Assembly (NCBI GenBank): GCA_932294295.1
Contig: OW028580.1
Coordinates: forward strand, 28,218,896 to 28,282,895
DNA from: Alitta virens
Lineage: Eukaryota; Annelida; Polychaeta; Phyllodocida; Nereididae
Length of the DNA stretch: 64,000 bases
Reading direction: 5' to 3'
Positions 19,846-31,475 of this stretch are shown here, piece after piece. Both the position numbers and the translations under genes were made by a program. The notes beneath the pieces were generated by a model. It did not search any database, was not told where the DNA came from, and saw only the letters and a program-made list of their open reading frames with translations. Within the stretch, counting starts at the first letter, position 1. Every line of letters begins with the position of its first letter.

Positions 19846-20937
19846 CCCAGTGGATAATGTGATCTCACTGTGAGGCCATGGTGATCTCACAGGATCTTGC
19901 AGAGATGTACATCATGGATAATTCGCTGTGAACTCATATTGTAAGGTCACAGCAATAAGTCATTATCAGGTCACTATCTGACTATATGACTCTTTGTGAC
20001 ACTATTGTGAGCCCACTGAGATCATGTGGTCATTGTGATCTCAAATTGATACATCACAGATGCCTAACTGTGAGTTTATATATTGTGAGGTCGCGGCATG
20101 AAGTCATTATGAGAACCCTATGAGTTTACTGTAATATCACTGCGAGTTCGCTGTTGTCTCAGCATACTATTACAGAGAGCTCACCGTGTTAATGCGGTTT
20201 TGAGATCCTTGTGATCTAAATTCATAAAAACGCACCTGTCTCACTACGTACTCCCCATTTGATAAATAGAAAGGCAATCTATTGGAGCCCATTTCAGAAT
20301 CCACATGGATATGGCAGGTGTGTATTGCATTACAAGATCAATGCACACTTTTCTTTGAGTTATTCAACTAAATATGTTCAGGAATGTCATTCCAACTTGA
20401 CAAGGAAGAAAGTGTTTCACTGGTTGCTTCTTATTATCTTAATTGAAGGACAATATTATCCACCAGTGTTTGTGATATTACAGTAATTTTCTATGTATGT
20501 CACAGTTAATGTGTGAACAATCATTTGATGAACTAGAATGTAATTTCTACACGTCAATAGTTGAATTACTAGGAATTATGCTGCCTTTCCAAATATAGAT
20601 GGCACCACATGTACTGCATGATAGGTCACAAGCATGAGGTCTCAGATGCATCACTATCGACACTATGACCTCCTATTTTGAGTTCACACTGACATTACAG
20701 TGATGATTGTGGGAGTTTATGGTGAGGTAATGATGATCTCATCCCTGTGAAGTCACAAACATGAGGTCTCTGTGACATCACTATGTCTCATTCACTTTAT
20801 ATATTTAGTTCACACAGACATCGTTTGACCTCATAAAGTCAGTTTGAATTTGCTGTTAGACCACAAGTGTGATATCACACCTGTGATGCTGACTTGACCT
20901 CACTGTGACATTGTGTGACCTCACTTGTCTACTGGGG
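19846..20937. mobile_element. CCCAGT-ended DNA element with GTGATCTCAC-rich ends
   Basis: Left end CCCAGTGGATAATGTGA; the right end, reverse complemented, reads CCCCAGTAGACAAGTGA, so the inverted repeat is imperfect. Both ends are crowded with TGTGATCTCAC/GTGAGGTCAC words, while the centre (about 20230-20560) is unrelated AT-rich DNA with no transposase. Same architecture as 940-2208 and 30128-30689 but a different subterminal word. Confidence 0.65.
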
Positions 20938-21418
20938 AAGCAGTATCGATACTGTGTTGTAGTGATTGATTCAGTCAAGGGGGTTTGTTTCTCGCTTCTG
21001 TGATGAGGTCCGGGTGGACCTGTTGACGGAAGTCAGGATGTGTCCCTTGCAGTGTCATAGAATAAGGGAACACCAGAACCAGTTCAAGTCTTTCTTCAGA
21101 TCACATCATGATACATTAATTACAGACCACCTTGCACTCTGCTATGATTTCTTTTCCCCTTTTGATTCATGCTGTTTACTTCATCTTATTTATATGAACC
21201 AAAATGTAACTATTCTGGGTTATTTGAGGGGATTCAGCGTCGTAGTCAATTAAGTAAATACGACGCTGCACTCAAAAGCTTCCTTTTTTACTTCTGTTGA
21301 ACCTTATGGCTCGTGGTATTTTAACTACATGCTTTATGTTGGTTATGTGAACTTTAAGGTCAAAGGTCAATGTCATGGTGGGAATTGGGGTTAAATGTCC
21401 CAAATTTGGCCTTTTTCA
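20938..21418. other. Repeat-derived spacer with a DR1 motif
   Basis: AGGTCAAAGGTCA at 21357-21369 is a perfect direct repeat of the nuclear-receptor half-site with 1-bp spacing. The surrounding ~35 bp resembles 24405-24440, so it belongs to the repeat array that continues beyond the LINE. Confidence 0.55.
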
Positions 21419-24275
21419 TTTTTTTTTTTTTTTTGACAGAAATTTTTTTTATTTAGGCCATAAAAATCATTATAATACAATAACATATTGTTACATAAAT
21501 ATTGGCTCAGGCGATGCCCATTTTGCCTAAGTGTAGGCGCTGCCATAAGCACCCCCTGTTTAAATCATAAACTACAAGTTAATATTACATAATAAGTGGA
21601 AAGGTGGAGCTTAAAGAGCGAAGCAGAGACTGAAAAAGTGGGAGTTGGGCTCATAACTGTATATTGCTGGTATGTTGGTTTCTACAGATATAGCAATTAG
21701 CTATGTAACATTCACTATTGTACATATTTATTAAGTATTTTTTTAGGTAGGAGGTATAACCAGTTTCGCTATGCTTATTGACTTTATCTAGGATAAATGT
21801 TGGGGTAATGTTCAGAAAATCTGGCAGCTGATGACGTATGCACTTTTCAGCAGAGACATGATGTATTCTAGGGATGATATATGCTTGAGTTCTATTATTA
21901 TATGGATGAGTAGTTTGTTGGAGAATGAGGAACTCTGGGCTGGAGAAATAAACTGGCACTGTATTTTTGAATAATTTGAAAAAAAAAAAAACTTTAGTAA
22001 TTTCAATTTATAGATATCAGGAATCGTTAATATATTATGTTTTTTGAAGAGTGGTTCACTGTGAGCATTATATTTACTTTTTGAAATTAATCTTATTGCT
22101 TTCTTTTGTGAGGTTAATAGACAGTTCGCACAATGGCCCCAGCATAATATTCCATAATGTATATGTGAATTTATCAAAGCAAAGTAAAGTATTCTCATAG
22201 TATATACAGGTAGGTAATTCTTAACTTTTCCTAATATCCCTATGGACTTTGAGATCTTTCTGGATATTTTGTTCAGATGTGCGTGCCATTTTAGATTATT
22301 GTCAAGTAGAATGCCAAGGAAATCAAATTCTTGCACATATTCAATAGTTTGCCCCTCTATTTCTAAGTGTGGAGGCTGGACTATTCTATTGTGTGGGTGG
22401 AATACCATACATTTAGTTTTAGGGACATTTAAGGACAATTTGTTTAAGTCTAGCCATTTACTGACGTTTGACAATTCTAATTTTATTTGGTTAGTTTCCA
22501 TTGGGTTTCTAGTAGGAGTCAGAGACACATAAAGTGTAGTATCATCCGCATAGCTGATTGTTTTAAAGAGATTTGATGAGAATGACAGATCATTAATGTA
22601 AATTATAAATAAGAGGGGACCTAAAATGGAACCTTGTGGGACTCCTGTTGTTATGGGCAATTCATCAGACTGATATTTTTCTATTTCAACATATTGTTTT
22701 CGGTCATTAGATAATTTTTCATTAGTTATAAGCATTTTCTCTTAAGCCATAATACTGAAGTTTATATAAAAGAATGCTGTGATCTATGGTGTCGAAGGCT
22801 TTAGATAAGTCAATAAAAATTTTCAGTGGTGTATTTCCTTTATCCATATCTATAATTATACGATCTATTAATTCCAAAGCAGCTAGTTTAGTGGAGTGAA
22901 TTTCTCTGAAGCCATACTGACTGTTATTATATAGTTTATTTGTTTTAAAATGACGGTGGATCTGTTTGAATATAACCTTTTCAAAGATTTTAGAAAATGA
23001 ATTTAGTAAGGAAATTGGCCTATAATTTGTAAACAGGGTAGCATCATCTTTCTTAAATATAGGAGATCTTTTTGCAAGCTTAAGTTTAGAAGGAAATATA
23101 CCAGTTGTTAAAGATTGATTAATTATAATGGTGAGTGGTTTAACATTAAATCTTTGAGTTTTTTTTATCAATATTGTAGATATTTTATCATGTCCAAAGC
23201 TAACTTTGGATTTTAAACTGTTTATTATGTTCATAACTTCATAGTTACAGTGTTAAATCTTAAGAAATGATTTGAGGGTTGTGTTAAGTATTGTTTGAAT
23301 ATTTCATCTGGAGGAGTTATTATCTTAGAAGCAAGATCAGGTCCGACATTAACAAAAATACTTATTGAATTCATTAGCAATTTTTAATTTATCAGTAATT
23401 GTGTTTCCATTTATTTTTATTTGCTCTGAAATGTTCTTTATTGGAGTCTTTCTATTTATTATTTCTTTTATTGTGACCCATGTATTTTTTATATCATTTT
23501 GGAACTTTTTGAAGCGGTTGTGATATTAATTAATTTTGGTTGTGCTACCAGTTTTTTTCAAAATTTTATTGTATGTTTTTAAATCGATTTTTAGTTGTTC
23601 GTAGTTAGACGAGTCAAGTGGTACTTTCAGCAGCTTAAGATAAAGTTTATCCCTAAAACAAATCGATTTAATTATCCCATTTGTGATCCATTTACTATAC
23701 TTATGTTTGTGTTTATGAAATTTTACCAATTTAGTGGGCATATATTTTCCATTGCTTCATTTAGGACATTTTTAAGTATTTCATAGCTGATGTTTGGATC
23801 TGTGTTTAAATTTGGGTTTATATTGTTTGTTATTTTAGCATTCTGCAAGAAATCTTTTATTTTGGTGATATTTTTATTACTATGTTTTGTAACTCTGACG
23901 TATTTGGTGGGTGGTTTCATTATTTTAAGATAATCCAGATAAAAATAAGGTTGGTGATCTGATAATTGGCAAGTAAGTATTCCGCTAGTTGTTTCTGAAA
24001 AGTCATCAGACAGACGGCATAAGAAATTATCAATAAGAGAACCACGATTTCTAGAAAAACGAGTGGGAAGAATAATTTTCGGAACTAGACTAATGTTTAT
24101 AATTAATTCAAAGTATTCATTTATTATATTTCTATCATTAATTTGCAATAAGTCAATGTTAAAGTCACCAGCTATAACCAGCTCACCCCTCAGATTACAT
24201 ACTTTTTCATTAAATTCATACATGAAATTTCTATAATTTTCAATAAATAATAGATTCATTCTGTGTATCACTTTA
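21419..24275 (-). mobile_element. Degenerate non-LTR retrotransposon (CR1/Jockey-type)
   Basis: The minus-strand copy ends with a poly(A) tail (poly-T at 21419-21434) and is 5' truncated within the endonuclease. Pieces in order: endonuclease C-terminal half (24271-23723: AGDFNIDLL, SLIDNFLCR, SDHQPY), a linker (23741-23526), RT N-half (23234-22722: NYRPISLL, QYGFRE, IFIDLSKAFDTIDH) and RT C-half (22735-21812: GVPQGSILGPLLF, YADDTTLY, FDFLGILLD), followed by the C-terminal region in yet another frame to about 21651. At least three frameshifts make it inactive. The RT block style fits the CR1/Jockey assemblage; the clade was not resolved. Confidence 0.88.
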
Positions 24276-24289
24276 TACCTGTTTCCAGT

Positions 24290-24960
24290 CTAAATAGGTT
24301 CTGGGTATTTAGGTTGTATTGGTATCCATGGCAACCAGGTTCAAAGGATCATAAACACATTGATGTCCTTATTTGTTTTTTATATCAGGGAATATTTCAT
24401 TCATGTGACCATCAAGGTCAAAGTTCAAGATCATGGTGACAAATATAATCTAATGCTGTCTGATACTGTGTACTAATTTCTGCAAGTGACATTTAAAGAC
24501 CCCAACATGACCAATACTTTCTCTGCATATATAATTTGAATTGGTATCCATGGCAACCAGATTGGATTCATTATTTTAGTCATGTGACTGTGGGGTGGAA
24601 GGTCTAGGTCACGGTAAAAACTGAGGTCAATGACCTTAAATTAGCCCATTTTCAATATGGAAGTGAATATAATCTTATTTTATTGTGCACTGTTAATTTA
24701 TGCAGAGATCTCAAAATGACCAATGTTCCCTTAATGTATGATTGAAATAGCATGTGATATACAATTTTAACTGGTATCCATGGCAACCGGGCAGAATTCA
24801 CCACAAACAAATCTGAGGAAAATTACCATATTCGCAAATAGCCTCCAGGGGTTTTTTTTCTGCATTTTATAATATGTGAATACCTCAGTCATATGACCTT
24901 AAAGATGAATGATGAAAACTCAGATAAATGACCCTCAATAAATTTTTCTTCCCAACAGCA
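24290..24960. repeat. Diverged tandem array with RFX-like and NR half-site motifs
   Basis: GGTATCCATGGCAACC occurs three times, at 24321, 24543 and 24773 (spacing 222 and 230). Each is followed at variable distance by TCATGTGACC/TCATATGACC and AGGTCA-type half-sites (for example AGGTCAAAGTTCA at about 24415), then by AAATGACCAAT-like words. The 16-mer resembles the imperfect palindrome bound by RFX proteins (X-box). The sequence left of the neighbouring LINE (21350-21380) belongs to the same array. Confidence 0.65.
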
Positions 24961-25821
24961 GTTACGTAACCAGTGCTTATTTCACCTAATGCATGAAAAC
25001 AGGAGAACAGTATGGCTACCTTGATGTCTTGGGAAATGATTTTGTTACCACAATAATTATAACTGAAGATTTAATTGTTGACAGACAAAAGGAGGCTGTC
25101 CTTAATTATAGTATTGCAAATCACACATTTCATGCTGTGAACTTCAAATATTTTATGGTTTCATGAGAAGATAAGGAATTAGTCAGTGACTGATCTTCAC
25201 ATAGTTAAAACTGACAAATTGTATTCATCAATAATTGATTTATTGCCATGGCAACAATTTAGTATCTTGCAAGACATACCAATGCAAATACAAACTTTTG
25301 TGCTAAATATGCTGAAAAAAAAACAACCACGCGGTATAAAGAAACTTACCACAGATTTTGTATCTTATCTTATGTTAACACTATCTGTCATTGCCAAAAG
25401 CTTCTTCAAATCAACAAACAATTGAAAATAGTAATATACAAATATAGTTACCTTCTGTGACGAAGTCAATGTTTCACGTCACTTTCATTCAGAGACTTCA
25501 GAGTGTAATGCAAAAACTCAAGTTTACTCTCCCACCAAAGCCACCGAACCATATCACCTGGCCCCTAAAAATTCAGTTGCACAACAACAAGGGTATTCAA
25601 CAGAAATATTATGTCTTTTTATATTTTGTATTCTTGTCAGGCAAGAACGATCAGTTGATTTAGCTATTGAAGATTTCTAAAAAGTGGCCCAATAAACTGG
25701 AACTGCTATTCATAGGAGAGAAAGTTTTCTGAAAAATAAACCCACACTGAGTGACAAAATTATAGTAATCAGTTTATATATGTTAATTTTTGTGGTAGAT
25801 TCCTAAAAGCCATACGTTATA
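24961..25821. other. Intergenic, nothing recognised
   Basis: AT-rich DNA. The short plus-strand frames at 25186-25425 and 25457-25663 have no recognisable domain or splice context. Confidence 0.35.
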
Positions 25822-26227
25822 AAGGTGCACTGTCTGTCAAATTTGCACATATAAGTAATGATAAATCAATACTGCCTTCTCGTTTCATGATATATTTTAC
25901 CATCACATGCCCATTTTTGTCAACAATTTAGTTTTAATTTACAATAAATAATATAGATATTAGTTTTTCATGCCACTCAAAAACTCAATATGTAAACACA
26001 CCCAGTGATGGCGTCACAATACTAAACAATGGTGATGATGTCGTTTCCATTGTGTTTCCAATGTTATGGTCTGGATTTTCTCTCAATGTATAATTAATTT
26101 TTTAGTAATTAATGTCTTATAAAATCATTAGATCACACAAATTTAGTGTGCCTTGTTTAATAAAGGTCAATTATGAACTATTTGATTGAGTCTTACAAAA
26201 TCGCAAATTTGACAGACAGTGCAGCTT
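25822..26227. mobile_element. TA-flanked MITE (Tc1/mariner-like)
   Basis: 406 bp with ~25-bp inverted ends: left AAGGTGCACTGTCTGTCAAA, right end reverse complemented AAGCTGCACTGTCTGTCAAA. A TA dinucleotide lies immediately outside both ends (25820-25821 and 26228-26229). The TA duplication is the hallmark of Tc1/mariner insertions. No transposase frame. Confidence 0.85.
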
Positions 26228-26361
26228 TAAGACTGTTTTCAAGGCTAACTCAGGTAGCCTGAGTTGAAAAAGACTCTGAAGTTGTCTGCCTTGGTTTCAA
26301 TTTGATGTAATGGTCGAGTTGGTACAAGTGTCCATTAGGCAATGGCTGAACAACAAATATT

Positions 26362-26511
26362 TTCTTATCTGATCTTATCTCATCATCTTATGTTATTGTA
26401 TCTTATCTGATCTTATTGTATCTTATCTCATCTCATCTCATCTCATCTCATCTCATCTTATCTTACCTTACCTTATCTTATCTTATCTTATCTTATCTTA
26501 TCTTATCTTAT
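26362..26511. repeat. Pentanucleotide satellite (CTTAT/CTCAT)n
   Basis: About 150 bp of 5-bp units drifting between TCTTA, TCTCA and CCTTA. Short related pieces recur at 26898-26932. Confidence 0.95.
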
Positions 26512-27640
26512 AACACTAGGAGTAGCTTGGCAAGAGAGAGTGGCTTTTAATCCTGAGATGGTGATAGCATATAATACAGTGTATTGTTCAGCTACAGCTG
26601 ATAAACTTACTTCCAAACCTAGTACAATGGTATATCTAGAATCCTGTTGCCAGGGGTCTTTTCCTTATTATGGCGTCATCTCATTGGCCTGTACCCTGGG
26701 GTGGATAGAAGGTCACAACACCTTACTTTTTCCTTAAGTTATCTTTGAGTCATTCTTAAGTTTACTTACACAGTTCTCTGTCCAGAACCTTTGTTAGGTT
26801 TAATGCCATGGTATTCTTTGAGCTAGGACATAGCTATGAATTAATCTTACTTTATATAAATTGGTGCTATGATACATTCTAAATACATGACATTATATCT
26901 TACCTTAAATCTTATCTTACCTTATCTTATCATACAGTGGGTTGCAAAGTATTCACCCCCCCCCCCCCTGGAGTTTGCAGGCAAAGATATCATCGATAAA
27001 GAAAAACAATAGTGCTGCAATAAAAAAATAATTTGCAGGTGATAAGCAACTTTGCAGCTGTTGTGTGTCAATGACCTTAAAAAACGTTCACAGAACGCTT
27101 CAAGCGAATCCTAAAATTGTTTAGAAAACGTCTCGTATTTTCTCATGAAATATTTTTGAAAACGTTTCCATGAAAAAACCAATTTTTGGAAAACAAAACA
27201 CTTCATGCACTTATGTCAAAATATTTTCAGAGGCCCCATTGAATATAAAGATTAAATGAGGAGGCTGATGGGCCATTTATAATTCTATTGCATCTATACT
27301 TTTTCCCTGCTGCTCAGGAAGTTCAAACAAATAAATAAAAATTAAAAAAAGTCTTTGTCAATCAACTACACCACCAAATTTTTTCTTCTAAAGTGGATCT
27401 GGACATAGAGGTCACCTAGAATTGCATGCAGTACATACATACTTATACTTATGTTGGCCTACATTAGCACATGTCTGCCAATTGCTTTGTTGGCTCACAA
27501 TGAGCCCATTGAAAAGTGTCCAGCTACCCCACTGCTGTTCTGGGCTTCCAACCACTTGGTCCCGGGTTCAATTCCTGGTCACGCCTATGTTGGATGGCTG
27601 TTTCCTCCTTCGTCTCATTGCCATGGAATACAGGACATAA
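26512..27640. other. Intergenic, repeat-derived
   Basis: Includes a possible Tc1-like terminus at about 26935 (TACAGTGGGTTGCAAAGTAT), a C13 run at 26956-26968 and a B-box-like word GGTTCAATTCC near 27560 that may come from a tRNA-derived SINE. None is complete. Confidence 0.4.
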
Positions 27641-27756
27641 AGCCCTAATCCACCACCACCCCACTGCTGGCCCAGTGTTATGTTAGCAAAGTCAGGCCAG
27701 TCCAATGTCTAACATACCCAATGTTTCCCGCTGTCTGCTCACTACTGGCCCAATGT

Positions 27757-27882
27757 GTTGGCCTTGGCCCACTGTTGGCCCATTGTTGTGTTGGCCTTGG
27801 CCCACTGTTGGCCCATTGTTGTGTTGGCCTTGGCCCACTGTTGGCCCATTGTTGTGTTGGCCCACTGTTGGCCCATTGATGT
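27757..27882. repeat. Minisatellite, 33-bp unit, ~3.8 copies
   Basis: Units begin at 27757, 27790, 27823 and 27856 with GTTGGCCTTGGCCCACTG; the last lacks 6 bp. Related TTGGCCCACTG words continue on the other side of the hAT insertion (29330-29470), so the hAT element interrupted a larger repeat region. Confidence 0.92.
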
Positions 27883-28444
27883 GTTGATCCACCATTGGTC
27901 CAATAGGGCTGTACATTGGTTCTCGATATACCGTTTGCACCGGGTATTGATAATCGTAATGTAATGATAAACCAACCTGTATTGTAAGCCATAAGTCAAC
28001 TATGATGTGACATAGATTATGGTTTTCCTTTTCTAAGTGTAAGCTAGTGTTATGGCATAATTTCTAATGCCAGGTGGGTTATGATTTCCTTATCAGAAAG
28101 TTTGACTGTATTTTATAACAGAGGGAGGCCTAGGACAGGGCGCCAAAGCTGTTGCTTGAAAGAAATATGCCAAGAACATGTCAGTTACATGATTTTACTC
28201 TGATTATGTGCTGATTATAACAATATGTTTATTTCTAATCTATTCTCTATCTGTATACATAGTGGAAATTTTACTCGCTGGAACCAAAATCAAAAATTTC
28301 ATTTCATCAGAAAAAAAAATTTCAAATGGTTTCTTGCTTTAAGAGATCACTTAGGATAATGTGACCCATTTTCAGGGTAATATCAATATTAATTTTAGCT
28401 GTAGAAGGGTTGGCCCAGTTCTCCTGCCCGCCCAGTTCTCCTTA

Positions 28445-29103
28445 AGGGGGTTTCACACATAGCCGGATCAGACGCCGGAGCGTCCCGGAGGTCAACTCCG
28501 GAATACTCCCGCATACTCCGGGGAAAGCCGTATAGACATCATGTTCATGTCCGGGATTGTCCGGCATTGTCCGTCATTGTCCGGGGCGCTCCGGGAGCAC
28601 CTTGGGACTCTGGGGGAAAAAATTAAACATGTTTAATTTTTCATGCCGGAGTTCCCGGAGTAATTTAATCCGTGTAGATCCGTGTAGATCCGTGTAGACC
28701 CGTGTAGACCCGTGTAGACGCCCAGTAGACTCCGCCGATCTCCGTATTGACTCCGGCATGTCTCCGGCTACATCCGGCGTCAACCGGGCATGAATATTTC
28801 GCCGCCATTAACGCCGGAGAGTACAAGGAGCCACAACGGATCCACACGAATGAACACGGTGTAAAGACCGGTGATATCCGCGAAGGCACCGTGAAAATCC
28901 GGTTCACTCCTCACTCTAAACGGGACAGTCGTGTTAGCGCCGTGTTGCTTCTTGTTGAGACCGTATTGACATCGTGTACACATCGCCAAACATTTATTTT
29001 TTGTTGACATTTAACAGCTCTTTGATCCCGGAACCCCCCGGAGGTAATAAAATGTTACTCCGGGACGCTCCGGCGTTTGATCCGGCTATGTGTGAAACCC
29101 CCT
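28445..29103. mobile_element. PIF/Harbinger-like MITE nested in the hAT element
   Basis: 659 bp with ~47-bp nearly perfect inverted ends starting AGGGGGTTTCACACATAGCC, flanked by the 3-bp duplication TTA (28442-28444 and 29104-29106). A TWA duplication and G-rich termini are typical of PIF/Harbinger. It is much more GC-rich than its host DNA, with many TCCGG words. A 10-bp tandem repeat sits inside it. No transposase frame. Confidence 0.9.
28671..28720. repeat. 10-bp tandem repeat, 5 copies
   Basis: CGTGTAGATC/CGTGTAGACC units in perfect 10-bp register inside the Harbinger-like MITE. Confidence 0.95.
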
Positions 29104-29311
29104 TTACACTTAACACAGGTGTCTGAGGTTATAATAAAGATTTTTTCATTAAATTCAATATTCTCTTTTCCTTCTATTAATAATTTTTTTTTATATTATA
29201 AAACCTACAATAAGCTAATAGCATATCATGACAAGTATCATATCTGTTTTACTGTATCGTGATATGTATCGTATTGTTTTGAAGATTAAGGTGTACAGCC
29301 CTATGGTCCAA

Positions 29312-30127
29312 TAATGTGTCAACTCATTGTTGAATGTGTTGGCCCACTGTAACTATGTTGGCCTGTATAGGCTCAATGCCTGCCCAGTGTCTGGTTGGCT
29401 TACTGTTGGTCCACTATTCAGGTCAGTCTACTGTCTAAGATAACCCATGTTGGCCCACTGTCTGGTTAGCCCATTTCGAGCCCCTGTTATGGCATGGAGG
29501 AACTGAGCAGATCCTCTGTAACTCTTTGCTTCACCTACCCAGGTATAAATGGGAAGCTGGCTATAGACAGTGATAGCAATTGCAGAGTGCTTAGCCCACT
29601 GCTGGTGATTCTGTGTGACAGGTTGTACACTCCTCAGTGAGTTTAGGAACACGCATGCTTGAACAGGTCTGCTGCCGGGTTCAATGTAGAGGCACTACGA
29701 ATCCCAAGATGGAGTGAACACCACCATTGGCCTTATACAAACCTTGTCGGCCCAAACATTACAGTGGGTTGCAATGAAGTGTGATCACTTGACAAAATGT
29801 TCTAGCGATGTCAAAATTTACCATGCTTGCGTGGTCACATTCAAGACCATAAAGAGGAATGGACTTTCTTTACTTACAATTCCAATTACAGCCAGTCAGT
29901 TAAATTGTGTTATGACAAGTGAACGCTTGGGTGGCAATGATCACCCGCAGTGCAAAAAAATTCAAAACATTGCATAAATTAAGGTCACTGTGTATTAATA
30001 ATTGATTTATCATATTATCACAGATAGATGGGTGCAAAATTGTGACGTGGTTGGCAACTGCAATTGGGACTTAATTATGGCTTGTTGACTACGCTTCGAT
30101 GCAATCAGCTGTAAGTAACAGTGTAAA
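29312..30127. other. Repeat-derived intergenic DNA
   Basis: Right flank of the GGCCCACTG repeat region, then non-coding DNA. A ~90-bp segment at 29685-29775 (CTACGAATCCCAAGATGGAG, ACCTTGTCGGCC) recurs at 30700-30785, just outside the next element. Confidence 0.5.
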
Positions 30128-30689
30128 CCCAGTCATGACATGACATAATGCTGAGCTATGTATGATATCATACTTGTCTAAATTCATGAGGTCAAAATTT
30201 GATCTCATAATGATCTCACATTGATCTCATACTCTCACATCATATTGATGATATCTGATTGATATCACCATGATATTGCCATTTGTTTTCACCAGGTGTC
30301 ACTAGAATAGCCCTAGTGGTGACGCCTGGTGGATGTCTGCTGGACATTGTGTGCAAGTGTGTTGGCTTTCGGTGTAAGACTGTAGCTATGGCATCATCTA
30401 CAATTAAGCAAAAGTTGCTAACATGTGGTAGGTACCCTCTGGTTGTAGTGTTTGCATTTGTTTATAATAAATGATTTTAACCTAATTTCAGGTATTGCCA
30501 GTTTTATGTCAAAAGAAATAATGAAATTATATCACAAAGATGTCAACATGATCTCACAGGTTGATATCAAATGTCGAGATCGCTGCATGATCAGTATGTG
30601 ATTACAGATTGATCTCGCAGTGATTTCATAATTATCTCGTGTGATGAGATCAGCGATGAGATCACTATGATGTCAGATTCCTGACTGGG
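30128..30689. mobile_element. CCCAGT-ended DNA element with TGATCTCA-rich ends
   Basis: Begins CCCAGTCATGACATGACAT; the right end reverse complemented begins CCCAGTCAGGAATCTGACAT. AA lies outside both ends. GATCTCA/TGAGATCA words are dense in both subterminal regions and absent from the middle (about 30290-30530). At 562 bp it is non-coding and is the shortest of the three elements with this design. Confidence 0.68.
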
Positions 30690-30975
30690 AAGGCGGCAAT
30701 AGGTGCTACAAATCCCAAGACTGAGTGAAATCTACCATTGGCGTAAATATAAGCCTTGTCGGCCTAAATATTAAGTAACAGCATTTAAATGCCTTGCCTC
30801 ATCTCAGTCCAGACTTCCAACTATATGACCTCACATGCCTTGGCAGTATGCCCTATATAGGCGTACAATAACTTTTATGCTGCTTTTTGAAAAAGCAGGA
30901 AATAGGGAGGGCTAGTATTCTTTAATAAAGACCAAAATAAAAATCAGCATGGGGAGGGGAAGCAGGGTTTCTGAA

Positions 30976-31475
30976 AATCACTCCCTCCTAAGCACTTTTA
31001 AACGGAACAGATTGACATAATCCATCCTTTCTTTGCATCTGAACTGAAAAATTCATTTATCTTTCATAATTGTAAGTTAGATTTGGTAAAATATAACAAC
31101 AGTTATTTCACAGAACAGAAATCTGTGAAAAACATAATTCAGAAAAAGCAGATCTCTTTGCGAGAAAAAAAGACACATAACCATTGTACTTTACACTGAT
31201 AAATTGTGTCACAACTCTATCACAGAATCACTCCCTCCTAAGCACTTTTAAATGGAACAGATTGACATAATCCATCCTTTCTTTGCATCTGAACTGAAAA
31301 ATTCATTTATCTTTCATAATTGTAAGTTAGATTTGGTAAAATATAACAACAGTTATTTCACAGAACAGAAATCTGTGAAAAACATAATTCAGAAAAAGCA
31401 GATCTCTTTGCGAGAAAAAAAGACACATAACCATTGCACTTTACACTGATAAATTGTGTCACAACTCTATCACAG
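30976..31475. repeat. Recent 250-bp tandem duplication
   Basis: Copies at 30976-31225 and 31226-31475 align end to end. The only differences I found are AACGGAAC/AATGGAAC and TTGTACTTT/TTGCACTTT, that is, about 99% identity. Non-coding. Confidence 0.95.

Larger units (their letters stand above)
27904..29303. mobile_element. Non-autonomous hAT element carrying a nested insertion
   Basis: Perfect 12-bp terminal inverted repeats TAGGGCTGTACA / TGTACAGCCCTA, flanked by a perfect 8-bp target duplication TGGTCCAA (27896-27903 and 29304-29311). This is diagnostic for hAT. It spans 1400 bp, of which 659 bp plus a 3-bp duplication are a later Harbinger-like insertion, leaving an original element of about 738 bp. 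Near the right end are TATCATGA/TATCGTGATA words often seen in hAT subterminal regions. No transposase frame. Confidence 0.92.

Noticed and set aside
21357..21369. DR1 motif as a functional response element of a nearby host gene
   Set aside because: It lies in a repeat unit with no host gene close by; kept only as a repeat-borne motif.
27540..27580. Possible tRNA gene (GGTTCAATTCC B-box-like word)
   Set aside because: No matching acceptor stem, anticodon arm or A box at proper spacing; more likely SINE-derived.
27757..27882. CRISPR-like regular 33-bp repeats
   Set aside because: The units are directly abutting with no unique spacers, so this is a minisatellite in an animal genome.
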